From positions 1 through 6,125 of the forward strand of contig JAEWEH010000405.1 of the NCBI GenBank assembly GCA_023389535.1: a stretch of DNA of 6,125 bases. The letters are read 5' to 3'. The notes beneath the pieces were generated by a model. It was given only the letters and a program-made list of their open reading frames with translations, had not been told where the DNA came from and did not search any database. Source of the DNA: Pseudomonadota bacterium (GTDB lineage: Bacteria; Pseudomonadota; Gammaproteobacteria; Burkholderiales; Burkholderiaceae_B). The position numbers were made by a program, and so were the translations under genes. Below, piece after piece: positions 1 through 5,489 of this stretch (positions are counted from its first letter, which is position 1; the number at the start of each line of letters is the position of its first letter).

Positions 1-159
1 TAACGCAGTCACCGTAATCGGATACTCCGCAGCATGGCAGGGAAACTGGCTTCCTCAGAAACCCCTCGACCGACGCAAACGCCCGGCGTAGTATTTATGG
101 CTTATCAACCAAGGCCTCATGCAAACAAGCAGCGTCCGCCAAGGCCGTAATTCGCATAT

Positions 160-165
160 AAGGAG
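160..165 (+). promoter_or_regulatory. Ribosome binding site of the GFA-family gene
   Basis: AAGGAG lies 5 bases before the ATG at 171. It is a near-perfect Shine-Dalgarno match and fixes the start. In the 170 bases before the gene I see no convincing promoter; TATTTA at 92-97 could be a -10 but lacks a clear -35. The sequence CCAAGGCC occurs twice in this leader, around 109-116 and 139-146, with no obvious meaning. Confidence 0.8.
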
Positions 166-170
166 TCCCA

Positions 171-521
171 ATGTCATTTGAAGGAAGCTGTCACTGCGGA
201 GCTGTTCAATTCAAGGTTGACGCTCAACTGCCAACCCAGGCGTTGAGTTGCAATTGTTCTCACTGCCGACGGAAAGGATTTTTGTTATCTTTCTTTCCAG
301 CGGAGCAATTCACATTAATACAGGGCCAGGAATCCCTTCGCTCCTACACATTCAACACGCACAGAATCGAACATCGGTTTTGCGAGAGCTGCGGTACAGA
401 AGCTTTCGCCCATGGAACGAATCCAGACGGGTCTGCGGTTCGTGCGGTCAACCTGCGATGCGTACCGGCAATCGACCTGGATGCCTTGGAACTACAGCAC
501 TATGACGGCGCGAAAGCATGA
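171..521 (+). CDS. GFA/CENP-V family zinc-binding protein
   Basis: This is a 116-residue cytoplasmic protein of the GFA family, named for glutathione-dependent formaldehyde-activating enzyme and related to CENP-V. The zinc-binding cysteine pattern is complete: Cys7-x-Cys9 in SCHCGAV, Cys27-x-Cys29-xx-Cys32 in CNCSHCRRKG, and Cys71-xx-Cys74 in FCESCG. Length and the short C-terminal tail ending near HYDG are normal for single-domain members, so it looks intact. Some members bind S-hydroxymethylglutathione, but most small homologues have no proven substrate, so an activity on formaldehyde adducts is only a family-level suggestion. The AAGGAG site supports the start. The 3' end overlaps the next small gene by 20 bases in another frame, which suggests co-transcription. 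Confidence 0.9.
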   Translation: MSFEGSCHCGAVQFKVDAQLPTQALSCNCSHCRRKGFLLSFFPAEQFTLIQGQESLRSYTFNTHRIEHRFCESCGTEAFAHGTNPDGSAVRAVNLRCVPAIDLDALELQHYDGAKA

Positions 522-741
522 ATCTACGGCTGACGATGATTGGGCAAGTCGCCACGAAACGGACATCGACGAGGTAGTCCGGCCCGCATCCATCCGTTTA
601 AACGGCGACGTCGTTATCGTGCGCTACCCGGGCATCAGCGTGGTGCTCGCGCCGGATGCTATACAGGCGCGACTGGCTTTCATCGGCATGCTCAACGGCG
701 GCAATTTTGCTAAGCTGAAGATGCGCGTCGCCAGCGAATGA
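502..741 (+). CDS. Small hypothetical protein, 79 residues
   Basis: I do not recognise this gene. The frame is open from 412, but the ATG at 502 is the most reasonable start; it overlaps the end of the GFA gene by 20 bases in a different frame. The predicted protein has a charged, acidic N-terminus (ADDDWASRHETDIDEVV) and a more hydrophobic, strand-like centre (GDVVIVRYPGISVVLAP). It ends with a helix-like segment and basic residues before a stop at 739-741. There is no signal peptide, membrane segment or cysteine motif. No good ribosome binding site precedes 502, so translation would depend on coupling to the GFA gene. A tighter ATGA overlap at 518-521 is in another frame and stops after 19 codons, so it is not the start. 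The gene could be a conserved small protein or a chance open frame. Confidence 0.5.
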   Translation: MTARKHESTADDDWASRHETDIDEVVRPASIRLNGDVVIVRYPGISVVLAPDAIQARLAFIGMLNGGNFAKLKMRVASE

Positions 742-785
742 GACCTCGGCGGCAGGACACCTCGCTTCGCGATCCACCATTCAAA

Positions 786-789
786 GGAG
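786..789 (+). promoter_or_regulatory. Ribosome binding site of the DJ-1/PfpI gene
   Basis: GGAG within AAAGGAGA sits 7 bases before the ATG at 797. It selects this start over an out-of-frame ATG at 790, which overlaps the site itself. Confidence 0.8.
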
Positions 790-796
790 ATGCTTC

Positions 797-1474
797 ATGA
801 AAATTCTGATGATTCTCACTTCTCACGATCAACTGGGCGACACCGGCAAGAAGACGGGTTTCTGGCTGGAGGAATTCGCCGCGCCTTACTACGTGTTCAA
901 GGACGCTGGCGCGCAGATCACGGTGGCCTCGCCGCATGGCGGACAGCCGCCGCTGGATCCGAAGAGCGACGATCCGTCGACGCAGACCGATGCCACTCGC
1001 CGTTTCAAGAATGACCCGGCGGCTCAGGCCGTACTGGCCAGCACACAGAAGCTGAAGGATGTCTCGGCCGCCGCCTTCGACGCAGTGTTCTATCCGGGCG
1101 GCCACGGCCCGCTATGGGATCTGGCCGAAGACGCCACATCGATCGCGCTGATTGAAGCCATGCTGACCGCCGGCAAGCCGGTCGCTGCCGTATGCCACGC
1201 ACCCGGCGTGCTGCGCCACGTGAAGTCGGCTGATGGCAAACCGCTGGTCCAAGGCAAATCGGTCACCGGTTTCACCAATACCGAGGAAGAGGCCGTCGGC
1301 CTGACCAAAGTGGTGCCGTTCCTGGTGGAAGACATGCTGAGAAAGAACGGTGGCAATTACAGCAAAGGCGGTGACTGGGAGCCGTACGTGGTCAGCGACG
1401 GCCTACTGATCACTGGTCAGAACCCAGCGTCATCCGAGCCCGCCGCCAAGGCCTTGCTGGAGATGCTTGGCTGA
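797..1474 (+). CDS. DJ-1/PfpI family protein (type 1 glutamine amidotransferase-like, Hsp31-like)
   Basis: This 225-residue protein has the class I glutamine-amidotransferase fold of the DJ-1/PfpI superfamily. The nucleophile elbow is AVCHAPG, with Cys133 followed by His134. An acidic residue at Glu25 or Glu26 in GFWLEEF is placed to complete the Glu-Cys-His arrangement seen in Hsp31-type proteins. Other family signatures are the N-terminal strand MKILMILTSH, the FYPGGHGPLWDL loop (about 98-109) and the C-terminal GLLITGQNPASS. Length matches the Hsp31-like branch and exceeds the roughly 190 residues of human DJ-1. Relatives act as holding chaperones or as glutathione-independent glyoxalases that convert methylglyoxal to lactate; which applies here is inference. 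The gene follows the small hypothetical gene by 55 bases, close enough for one transcript. Confidence 0.92.
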   Translation: MKILMILTSHDQLGDTGKKTGFWLEEFAAPYYVFKDAGAQITVASPHGGQPPLDPKSDDPSTQTDATRRFKNDPAAQAVLASTQKLKDVSAAAFDAVFYPGGHGPLWDLAEDATSIALIEAMLTAGKPVAAVCHAPGVLRHVKSADGKPLVQGKSVTGFTNTEEEAVGLTKVVPFLVEDMLRKNGGNYSKGGDWEPYVVSDGLLITGQNPASSEPAAKALLEMLG

Positions 1475-1485
1475 TCCAACCCCGC

Positions 1486-1511
1486 CAACGATGCTGTCTG
1501 CCGCATCGTTG
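1486..1511. terminator. Inverted repeat between convergent genes, possible bidirectional terminator
   Basis: CAACGATGC (1486-1494) and GCATCGTTG (1503-1511) form a perfect 9-bp stem with an 8-base loop. It lies 11 bases after the DJ-1 stop and about 60 bases beyond the end of the opposing MerR gene. There is no T-run on either side, so it is not a classical intrinsic terminator, but its placement fits transcript end formation or 3' end protection for both genes. A 10-bp palindrome, CTTTGCAAAG, follows at 1518-1527. Confidence 0.4.
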
Positions 1512-1572
1512 ACGCAGCTTTGCAAAGATTATTGAGCCGACCCTTGGGGCGAGAATTCGGCCAACAAGGACG

Positions 1573-2541
1573 TCAAGCGCCCCATAAGCCTTCCGCATCG
1601 GCAAGTCGGCCCATGGCGACCTCCAGGATAGCCCGCGCATGGCCTGCGGCGCGTTCGAGTTCTTTGTGCAAATGGGCATCCTGCTCATTCTTGGAAGCAC
1701 ACTGGGCGCTGTAGCGTTCAAAGCTTCCAACCATCATTAACAGGTCTGCCAGATGGCGGGGGCATTCGCATACGATACCGCTGCCCCTTGCAGTGATGCT
1801 CGAGAGCGTCTCCTCATTAAACCGGAGCGGGGGGGCATCTGGTTGCGGCGAAGCGGGCAGTCGCTCGCCTGCGAGCGCCGATCGACACAACACAGCCAGT
1901 TCTCCTATTTCAGCCGGGACTCTTGCGGCGAAGCAGCCCTGTGCGCGCAAGGCGCGAATTGTGGCCATTGAACAAAAGCGGTAAAGCACGAGGACAGCCA
2001 TTGCGCCGCAGAGCTTCTGGGCAGCCAGAATATCCGGGATTACGCTCTCATCCAGTTCCGATAGTTCGGCCAGCAGCACCTCCACGCCGGCATCGGTCGG
2101 CAGCGACGGCCATTCCTCGAGTTTGCTGCAAGTCGCTTGTACCGCAATCTCCGAACCCTGGGACCCGCTGGAAACGATTCGCCTGTAAAGGCCGGCGCTG
2201 ATTACCGCGGTCTTTATCGGTGCGTTCGCGGGCGCGCTGGTCCTCGGCCCGGCCACTAGTTCTTGCAGTTCGGCGTTCGATAGTCCGACGAGGACGCCGA
2301 TGGCATGGCCCTGATCCACCAGTTGCTTCAGCATGCCCAGTCGGCGCACTTGTTCTGCCGTGTACAGCCTGTGGCCGCGCGCAGTACGACGCGTATCCGA
2401 CACGCCGTAGCGGCGCTCCCAAACGCGCAATGTCTCAGCAGAAAGCCCCGCCAGCCGGGCGGCGACACCGGCCCGATACGTTACTCCGCCTGCATCTGGC
2501 GCCTGTTCTTTAGGTTTGGAGCCGCCGATGGATTTGCTCAT
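1573..2541 (-). CDS. MerR family regulator with cysteine-rich C-terminal domain (LitR/PplR-like)
   Basis: This is a 322-residue DNA-binding regulator. Residues about 20-90 are a MerR winged helix-turn-helix: YRAGVAARLAGLSAETLRVW, then ERRYG, RGHRLY and a helix with RRLGMLKQLVDQGHAIG. Residues about 110-225 have the alternating strand-helix look of the cobalamin-binding-like fold of LitR/CarH/MlrA proteins, but I see no DxHxxG cobalamin motif. Residues 255-281 carry VCECPRHLADLL and FERYSAQC. There are eight cysteines (138, 178, 190, 203, 219, 258, 260, 281), all after the HTH. The overall plan resembles LitR-type photoregulators lacking a B12 site, such as Pseudomonas PplR; this is from memory of the family. 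The start at 2541 (MSKSIGG) is preferred: the frame stays open to 2709, but that would cross its own promoter. Its ribosome site is weak. It is divergent from the FAS1 gene, its likeliest target along with itself. Confidence 0.88.
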   Translation of the reverse strand: MSKSIGGSKPKEQAPDAGGVTYRAGVAARLAGLSAETLRVWERRYGVSDTRRTARGHRLYTAEQVRRLGMLKQLVDQGHAIGVLVGLSNAELQELVAGPRTSAPANAPIKTAVISAGLYRRIVSSGSQGSEIAVQATCSKLEEWPSLPTDAGVEVLLAELSELDESVIPDILAAQKLCGAMAVLVLYRFCSMATIRALRAQGCFAARVPAEIGELAVLCRSALAGERLPASPQPDAPPLRFNEETLSSITARGSGIVCECPRHLADLLMMVGSFERYSAQCASKNEQDAHLHKELERAAGHARAILEVAMGRLADAEGLWGA

Positions 2542-2559
2542 GATTGACCCGTTTATGAA

Positions 2560-2582
2560 CCGATAAAGTGCGATTATATCGG
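2560..2582. promoter_or_regulatory. Candidate operator dyad over the MerR-gene promoter
   Basis: CCGATA (2560-2565) and TATCGG (2577-2582) are perfect 6-bp arms separated by 11 bases. The right arm overlaps the minus-strand TATAAT and the left arm covers the expected transcription start. MerR-type proteins bind dyads as dimers, so autoregulation is a natural reading. Arms this short at this spacing arise often by chance; the position is the main support. Confidence 0.4.
2573..2578 (-). promoter_or_regulatory. -10 element of the MerR-regulator promoter
   Basis: On the minus strand this is a perfect TATAAT, about 32 bases upstream of the ATG at 2541. At 17-bp spacing the -35 position (2596-2601) reads TACATG, a poor match to TTGACA, so the promoter would be weak or assisted by a regulator or another sigma factor. 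Confidence 0.5.
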
Positions 2583-2627
2583 AACAAACCATGGACATGT
2601 AGCATGCGCGGCCGTAAATTGACGTCA

Positions 2628-2657
2628 CGGACATCACGGCACTGCCAACGATGTCCG
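2628..2657. repeat. Inverted repeat in the FAS1 upstream region
   Basis: CGGACATC (2628-2635) and GATGTCCG (2650-2657) form perfect 8-bp arms around a 14-base spacer, ending 51 bases before the FAS1 start codon. It could be an operator for the divergent MerR protein or a leader hairpin in the FAS1 messenger. A TTGACG at 2619-2624 just upstream resembles a -35 box but has no good -10 partner. Confidence 0.4.
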
Positions 2658-2698
2658 GGTCCACCGCACTCAGCGGAAAACCAACTTTTCGCCATATC

Positions 2699-2702
2699 GG
2701 AG
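2699..2702 (+). promoter_or_regulatory. Ribosome binding site deciding the FAS1 start
   Basis: GGAG is 6 bases before the ATG at 2709. The frame is open from 2568, but this site and the signal peptide beginning at 2709 make 2709 the start. Confidence 0.75.
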
Positions 2703-2708
2703 TCAGCA

Positions 2709-3164
2709 ATGAAACGCTTTATGATCGCCTCTACCCTTACACTTGCCTGCGGCATCGCGCATGCCGCCGATATTGTCGATACCGCCAAATCCGCCGGATC
2801 GTTCAACACCTTGGTCACGGCTGTGCAAGCCGCCGGGCTGGTAGATACTTTGAAAGGCCCCGGCCCGTTCACGGTTTTCGCCCCCACTGACGAAGCCTTC
2901 GCCAAGATTCCCCAAGACAAGCTGAATGCTCTGCTGAAGGACAAAGCGGCACTTACCCAAGTGCTCACGTACCACGTGGTGCCCGGCAAAGTGATGGCCA
3001 AAGATGTGAAGACTGGTTCCGTGAAAACCGTGGAGGGCAGCGCGCTTTCCGTCAAGGCTCAGGACGGCGCTGTCGGCGTGGATCAGGCCAAAGTCGTCAA
3101 GGCCGACATCGTGGCAGACAACGGCGTGATTCATGTCATCGACAATGTGCTGATGCCCAAGTGA
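2709..3164 (+). CDS. Exported fasciclin (FAS1) domain protein
   Basis: This 151-residue protein consists of a signal peptide and one FAS1 domain. Residues 1-19 ([19 protein letters not shown]) are a Sec-type signal with a likely signal peptidase I cut after AHA, so the mature protein is probably periplasmic or secreted. There is a cysteine at position 14, but the lipobox is not convincing. FAS1 hallmarks are the H1 region [16 protein letters not shown] (about 53-68), the conserved YHVVPGKV (88-95) and the H2 region [13 protein letters not shown] (138-150). Length is typical of bacterial single-FAS1 proteins, which are linked to adhesion and surface interactions; no specific ligand can be read here. 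It is divergent from the MerR regulator and ends in a strong terminator, so it is probably monocistronic. Confidence 0.93.
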   Translation: MKRFMIASTLTLACGIAHAADIVDTAKSAGSFNTLVTAVQAAGLVDTLKGPGPFTVFAPTDEAFAKIPQDKLNALLKDKAALTQVLTYHVVPGKVMAKDVKTGSVKTVEGSALSVKAQDGAVGVDQAKVVKADIVADNGVIHVIDNVLMPK

Positions 3165-3211
3165 AGGGGCCGGGCGTCCTAAGTCGCCTGCATTTTTCCG
3201 CGGATCTGGAT

Positions 3212-3238
3212 GAGCCCACTTAGTGGGCTCCTTTTTTT
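3212..3238 (+). terminator. Intrinsic terminator of the FAS1 gene
   Basis: GAGCCCAC (3212-3219) and GTGGGCTC (3223-3230) make a perfect 8-bp GC-rich stem with the 3-base loop TTA. A C and seven T residues (3232-3238) follow. The T-run is only on the + strand side, so it ends FAS1 transcription and does not serve the convergent permease gene. Confidence 0.93.
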
Positions 3239-3287
3239 ATGTGCGTCCGGCATGGGTATATTCTGCGAATTCAAATCGCGCCACAGG

Positions 3288-4244
3288 CTAACCCGCTTTC
3301 CGTCCTGATGTACGGTTGTGGGGGCGAGCTGCCTTGCCAAGCGTCAGCAAGGCAACCCCCGCGGCGATCAGGGCGGCGCCTAAAAATAGGCCTTCGGGCG
3401 GTGCTTCGCCTTGCAAAAATATGGCGACTGGCACGCCGACGACAGCGCCAACCGACCCCAGCAGGCTTAGGAGCACCGGACCACCTGTCTTCTGCAACAT
3501 GAACAGCAGCAGAAACGTGCCGGCGAAGACCACCGACTGCGTGGCGATCAGGATCAGTGGCAGGCTTTGGTCCATGGGAACGGCGAGCGAGAAACCGGGC
3601 AAGAACCCGGCGCCCATCAACATTACTGCGGCGGCGATCAGCATTCCTGTTGCGAGCGCATCGGCGGATGCGCCTTCGGGCCAGCGCAGCGTGCGATAGA
3701 GATTGCCGATCGCCAGCAGGACCGGGCCGACCAGGGCAAGGAGAATCCAGAATCCCTGGGCATCGGGTGCGGAAAACTTGCCCGCTGCCAGAACAATGGC
3801 GCCGGCCAGCGCGCTAGCCACGCCGGCGGCGCGCATGATTTTGAAACGCTCCATGCGCAATGCCAGCGCGCCTACATAGGTCAGCAGCGGCGGCAGTGAG
3901 ATGATCAGCGCGACAAAGCTGACGCCTACACGTGGAATAGCTGAAAAGAAAACCAGGTTGGATCCCGCCACCCCCACCAGTGCAGACACGGCATAGTATT
4001 CAAGTGTGCGCGCGTTGACAGGCGGCAGGTCCCGGCGGAGTGCCGACACAATCATCAGGATAAGTGCTGCGCCGGTAATGGACCAGCACAGAAACGCTAA
4101 CGGCGATAGGCCCGACTGACCCGCGAGTTTCGCCAAATTGGTGGACAGCCCCAATAGTGATCCACCAAAGAGAAGACACAACAACGGAACTAGACCAGCT
4201 CTTTTGCGAGCTGGCGTGTGGCAGTCCTTTATGGCATCCGTCAT
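3288..4244 (-). CDS. DMT-superfamily (EamA) permease
   Basis: This 318-residue inner-membrane protein has the DMT plan of two EamA repeats and about ten hydrophobic segments. They start near residue 17 (LVPLLCLLFGGSLLGLS) and end near residue 302 (GLFLGAALIAAGVALLTLG), with a basic cytoplasmic tail. The first repeat spans roughly 20-155 and the second 163-302. Family features include the VGVSFVALIISLPPLLTY helix and the second-repeat LLSLLGSVGAVVGVPVAIFLQGEAPP. Relatives export amino acids, metabolites or drugs; the substrate cannot be read from sequence. A GTG at 4253 is also in frame, but the ATG at 4244 has the AGAAGG site at correct spacing. It is divergent from the VOC genes across 288 bases. 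I see no terminator after its stop. Confidence 0.9.
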   Translation of the reverse strand: MTDAIKDCHTPARKRAGLVPLLCLLFGGSLLGLSTNLAKLAGQSGLSPLAFLCWSITGAALILMIVSALRRDLPPVNARTLEYYAVSALVGVAGSNLVFFSAIPRVGVSFVALIISLPPLLTYVGALALRMERFKIMRAAGVASALAGAIVLAAGKFSAPDAQGFWILLALVGPVLLAIGNLYRTLRWPEGASADALATGMLIAAAVMLMGAGFLPGFSLAVPMDQSLPLILIATQSVVFAGTFLLLFMLQKTGGPVLLSLLGSVGAVVGVPVAIFLQGEAPPEGLFLGAALIAAGVALLTLGKAARPHNRTSGRKAG

Positions 4245-4252
4245 GTTATGCA

Positions 4253-4258
4253 CCTTCT
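4253..4258 (-). promoter_or_regulatory. Ribosome binding site deciding the permease start
   Basis: On the minus strand AGAAGG stands 8 bases before the ATG at 4244. It overlaps the alternative GTG at 4253-4251, which therefore cannot use it. Confidence 0.65.
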
Positions 4259-4263
4259 AAGCT

Positions 4264-4277
4264 ATCTTGATCAAGAT
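4264..4277. promoter_or_regulatory. Perfect 14-bp palindrome upstream of the permease, candidate operator
   Basis: ATCTTGATCAAGAT is fully self-complementary and starts 19 bases before the permease ATG, in the gap between the divergent permease and VOC genes. The site could bind a dimeric repressor of the permease. No regulator gene lies beside it, and no clear -10/-35 pair is visible around it. I see nothing else firm in 4245-4532 apart from a possible -10 (TATATT, 4437-4442) for the VOC genes, without a good -35. Confidence 0.4.
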
Positions 4278-4517
4278 TCGCATGCCATGGTACGCGAGGT
4301 TCAGCCTTGTTGCGATGTCCGCAATACTGCGGTTGTCATGTCAGCATCTTGCGGGCCTCTTTAGAAGCTCGGGGATCCTCTTACACTTGCTTGCGGTGGC
4401 GGTTTCGTTTGTACATCCACGCCTTTTCATTCTTGCTATATTCCCAACCAAGGCACGCGGTGAGCAGGCCATCGTGCGATCAGGCTCCGAACTGTGGCGC
4501 CAATGGACGAAGCATTC

Positions 4518-4524
4518 AAAGGAG
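4518..4524 (+). promoter_or_regulatory. Ribosome binding site deciding the first VOC start
   Basis: AAAGGAG lies 8 bases before the ATG at 4533. It rules against the upstream in-frame start at 4494, which would add 13 residues with no family similarity. Confidence 0.8.
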
Positions 4525-4532
4525 TCATTCAC

Positions 4533-4958
4533 ATGAAACCGCGCATCACTGTCATTACCATCGGCGTTGAAGACCTTGGCGCCGCGCTGCGCTTCTATCG
4601 TGATGGGCTGGGCTTTCCCACCGAGGGCATTATTGGTGAGGAATTCGAGCACGGGGCGGTAGTGTTCATTGAACTCCAATCTGGGCTTCGTCTTGCGCTC
4701 TGGCCGCGAGCCAGCATCGCTCATGACACGGGGCTTGCCGCGGGCGTTGCCAACCCCACCGAGATGACTCTGGGTCACAACGTATCCTCAAAAGCAGAAG
4801 TTGACGAAGTCATGGCTAAAGCGGCCTCGGCGGGGGCGGTTATCGTCAAACCAGCACATGACACGTTCTGGGGTGGATATTCGGGGTATTTCCAGGATCC
4901 GGACGGCCACCTTTGGGAAATCGTCTGGAATCCGCAGTGGTCCGAGACATCAGCCTGA
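4533..4958 (+). CDS. VOC family protein (glyoxalase/bleomycin-resistance fold), first of a tandem pair
   Basis: This 141-residue cytoplasmic protein has the two beta-alpha-beta-beta-beta modules of the vicinal oxygen chelate superfamily. The first module has ITVITIGVEDLGAALRFYRD followed by GLGFPTEG. The second has the helix EVDEVMAKAASAGA and ends with GYFQDPDGHLWEIVWNP, where Glu129 is the usual C-terminal metal-ligand position. The first-strand position that holds His in many metal-dependent members is not His here (around Thr6-Val7), and the mid-protein site is unclear (His82 is nearby but out of register by my alignment). It may use a different metal site or none. Relatives include glyoxalase I, dioxygenases and antibiotic-binding proteins, and a specific reaction cannot be assigned. 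The second VOC gene begins 59 bases downstream. Confidence 0.9.
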   Translation: MKPRITVITIGVEDLGAALRFYRDGLGFPTEGIIGEEFEHGAVVFIELQSGLRLALWPRASIAHDTGLAAGVANPTEMTLGHNVSSKAEVDEVMAKAASAGAVIVKPAHDTFWGGYSGYFQDPDGHLWEIVWNPQWSETSA

Positions 4959-4982
4959 CGTTGGACCGGCACGTGGTATAAA
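4955..4982 (+). promoter_or_regulatory. Candidate promoter for the second VOC gene
   Basis: CTGACG (4955-4960, four of six to TTGACA) is separated by 16 bases from TATAAA (4977-4982). An extended -10 TG dinucleotide is at 4974-4975. The -35 overlaps the stop of the first VOC gene. If active, the second VOC gene can be expressed apart from the first. Confidence 0.35.
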
Positions 4983-5005
4983 AATGACATCCTTCATCGC
5001 CTTGC

Positions 5006-5010
5006 GGAGA
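5006..5010 (+). promoter_or_regulatory. Ribosome binding site supporting the GTG start of the second VOC gene
   Basis: GGAGA lies 7 bases before the GTG at 5018. The nearer ATG at 5011 is in another frame. Confidence 0.7.
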
Positions 5011-5017
5011 ATGGAAA

Positions 5018-5398
5018 GTGAGCATTCAACTGAATCACACTATCGTCTGGTGCCGCGACAAGCAGAGGTCGGCAGGCTTTATGACCGAGATCCTGGGCCT
5101 GCCGCCGCCCGTGCCGTTCGGGCCCATGTTGGTCGTCCAAGCGGATAACGGGGTCTCGTTGGATTTCTACGAGACGAACGATGAAATCTCTGCCCAGCAC
5201 TATGCCTTCTTGATCGGTGAAGAGGACTTCGATCGCATCTTCGCGCGCATTCAGGAGCGCGGCCTTTCCTACTGGGCCGACCCGGGTAAACGCCATGAAG
5301 GCAAGATCAGCCATGGCGATGGTGGTCGCGGCATATATTTCGATGACCCCGACGGGCACTTGCTGGAAATCATCACTCGTCCTTACGGCGGCACATGA
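5018..5398 (+). CDS. VOC family protein with intact metal-site residues, second of a tandem pair
   Basis: This 126-residue cytoplasmic VOC-fold protein starts at GTG. Three candidate metal ligands fall where the superfamily places them: His7 in LNHTIV, His61 in AQHYAF and Glu117 in DPDGHLLEI. This makes a metal-dependent enzyme plausible, unlike the preceding VOC protein. Other family features are the helix FDRIFARIQERG (71-82), the linker around GKISHGDGGRGIYF and the C-terminal strand LLEIITRPYGG. The protein differs enough from its neighbour (126 against 141 residues, different active-site pattern) that the pair does not look like a recent duplication. Substrate is unknown; glyoxalase, fosfomycin-type resistance and ring-cleavage activities all occur in this fold. 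It converges on the pirin gene, with no visible terminator in the 91-base gap. Confidence 0.9.
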   Translation: MSIQLNHTIVWCRDKQRSAGFMTEILGLPPPVPFGPMLVVQADNGVSLDFYETNDEISAQHYAFLIGEEDFDRIFARIQERGLSYWADPGKRHEGKISHGDGGRGIYFDDPDGHLLEIITRPYGGT

Positions 5399-5489
5399 CT
5401 CGTCTTTCGGCCTGTCTCGACACCATGATGCCGGGCGTGTACCCCGAGGTAATCCATCGCTTCCAGGTGGTGCGCTACTGTGCGTTACC

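Noticed and set aside
518..577. ATG at 518 overlapping the GFA stop as ATGA.
   Set aside because: This frame stops after 19 codons; the longer neighbouring frame from 502 is the better candidate.
2581..2607. GGAAC at 2581-2585 as an extracytoplasmic-function sigma -35 for the FAS1 gene.
   Set aside because: No matching -10 such as GTC or TCTGA lies at 16-17 bp; only one element fits.
2568..2708. N-terminal extension of the FAS1 frame from 2568.
   Set aside because: It lacks a ribosome site and would bury the signal peptide that starts at 2709.
2542..2709. N-terminal extension of the MerR frame up to 2709.
   Set aside because: It would place coding sequence over the TATAAT and the divergent FAS1 leader, and the family-like sequence begins only after residue 57 of that frame.
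2703..3134. Long minus-strand open frames opposite the FAS1 gene.
   Set aside because: They are histidine- and glycine-rich shadows of a strongly supported coding region, with no independent support.
3316..3899. Plus-strand open frames opposite the permease gene.
   Set aside because: They are antisense to a clear ten-segment membrane protein and their composition reflects GC-rich codon bias.
778..4524. Identical 12-mer CATTCAAAGGAG before the DJ-1 gene (778-789) and the first VOC gene (4513-4524).
   Set aside because: About one shared 12-mer pair is expected by chance in a 6-kb sequence, and half of this one is the constrained ribosome binding site.
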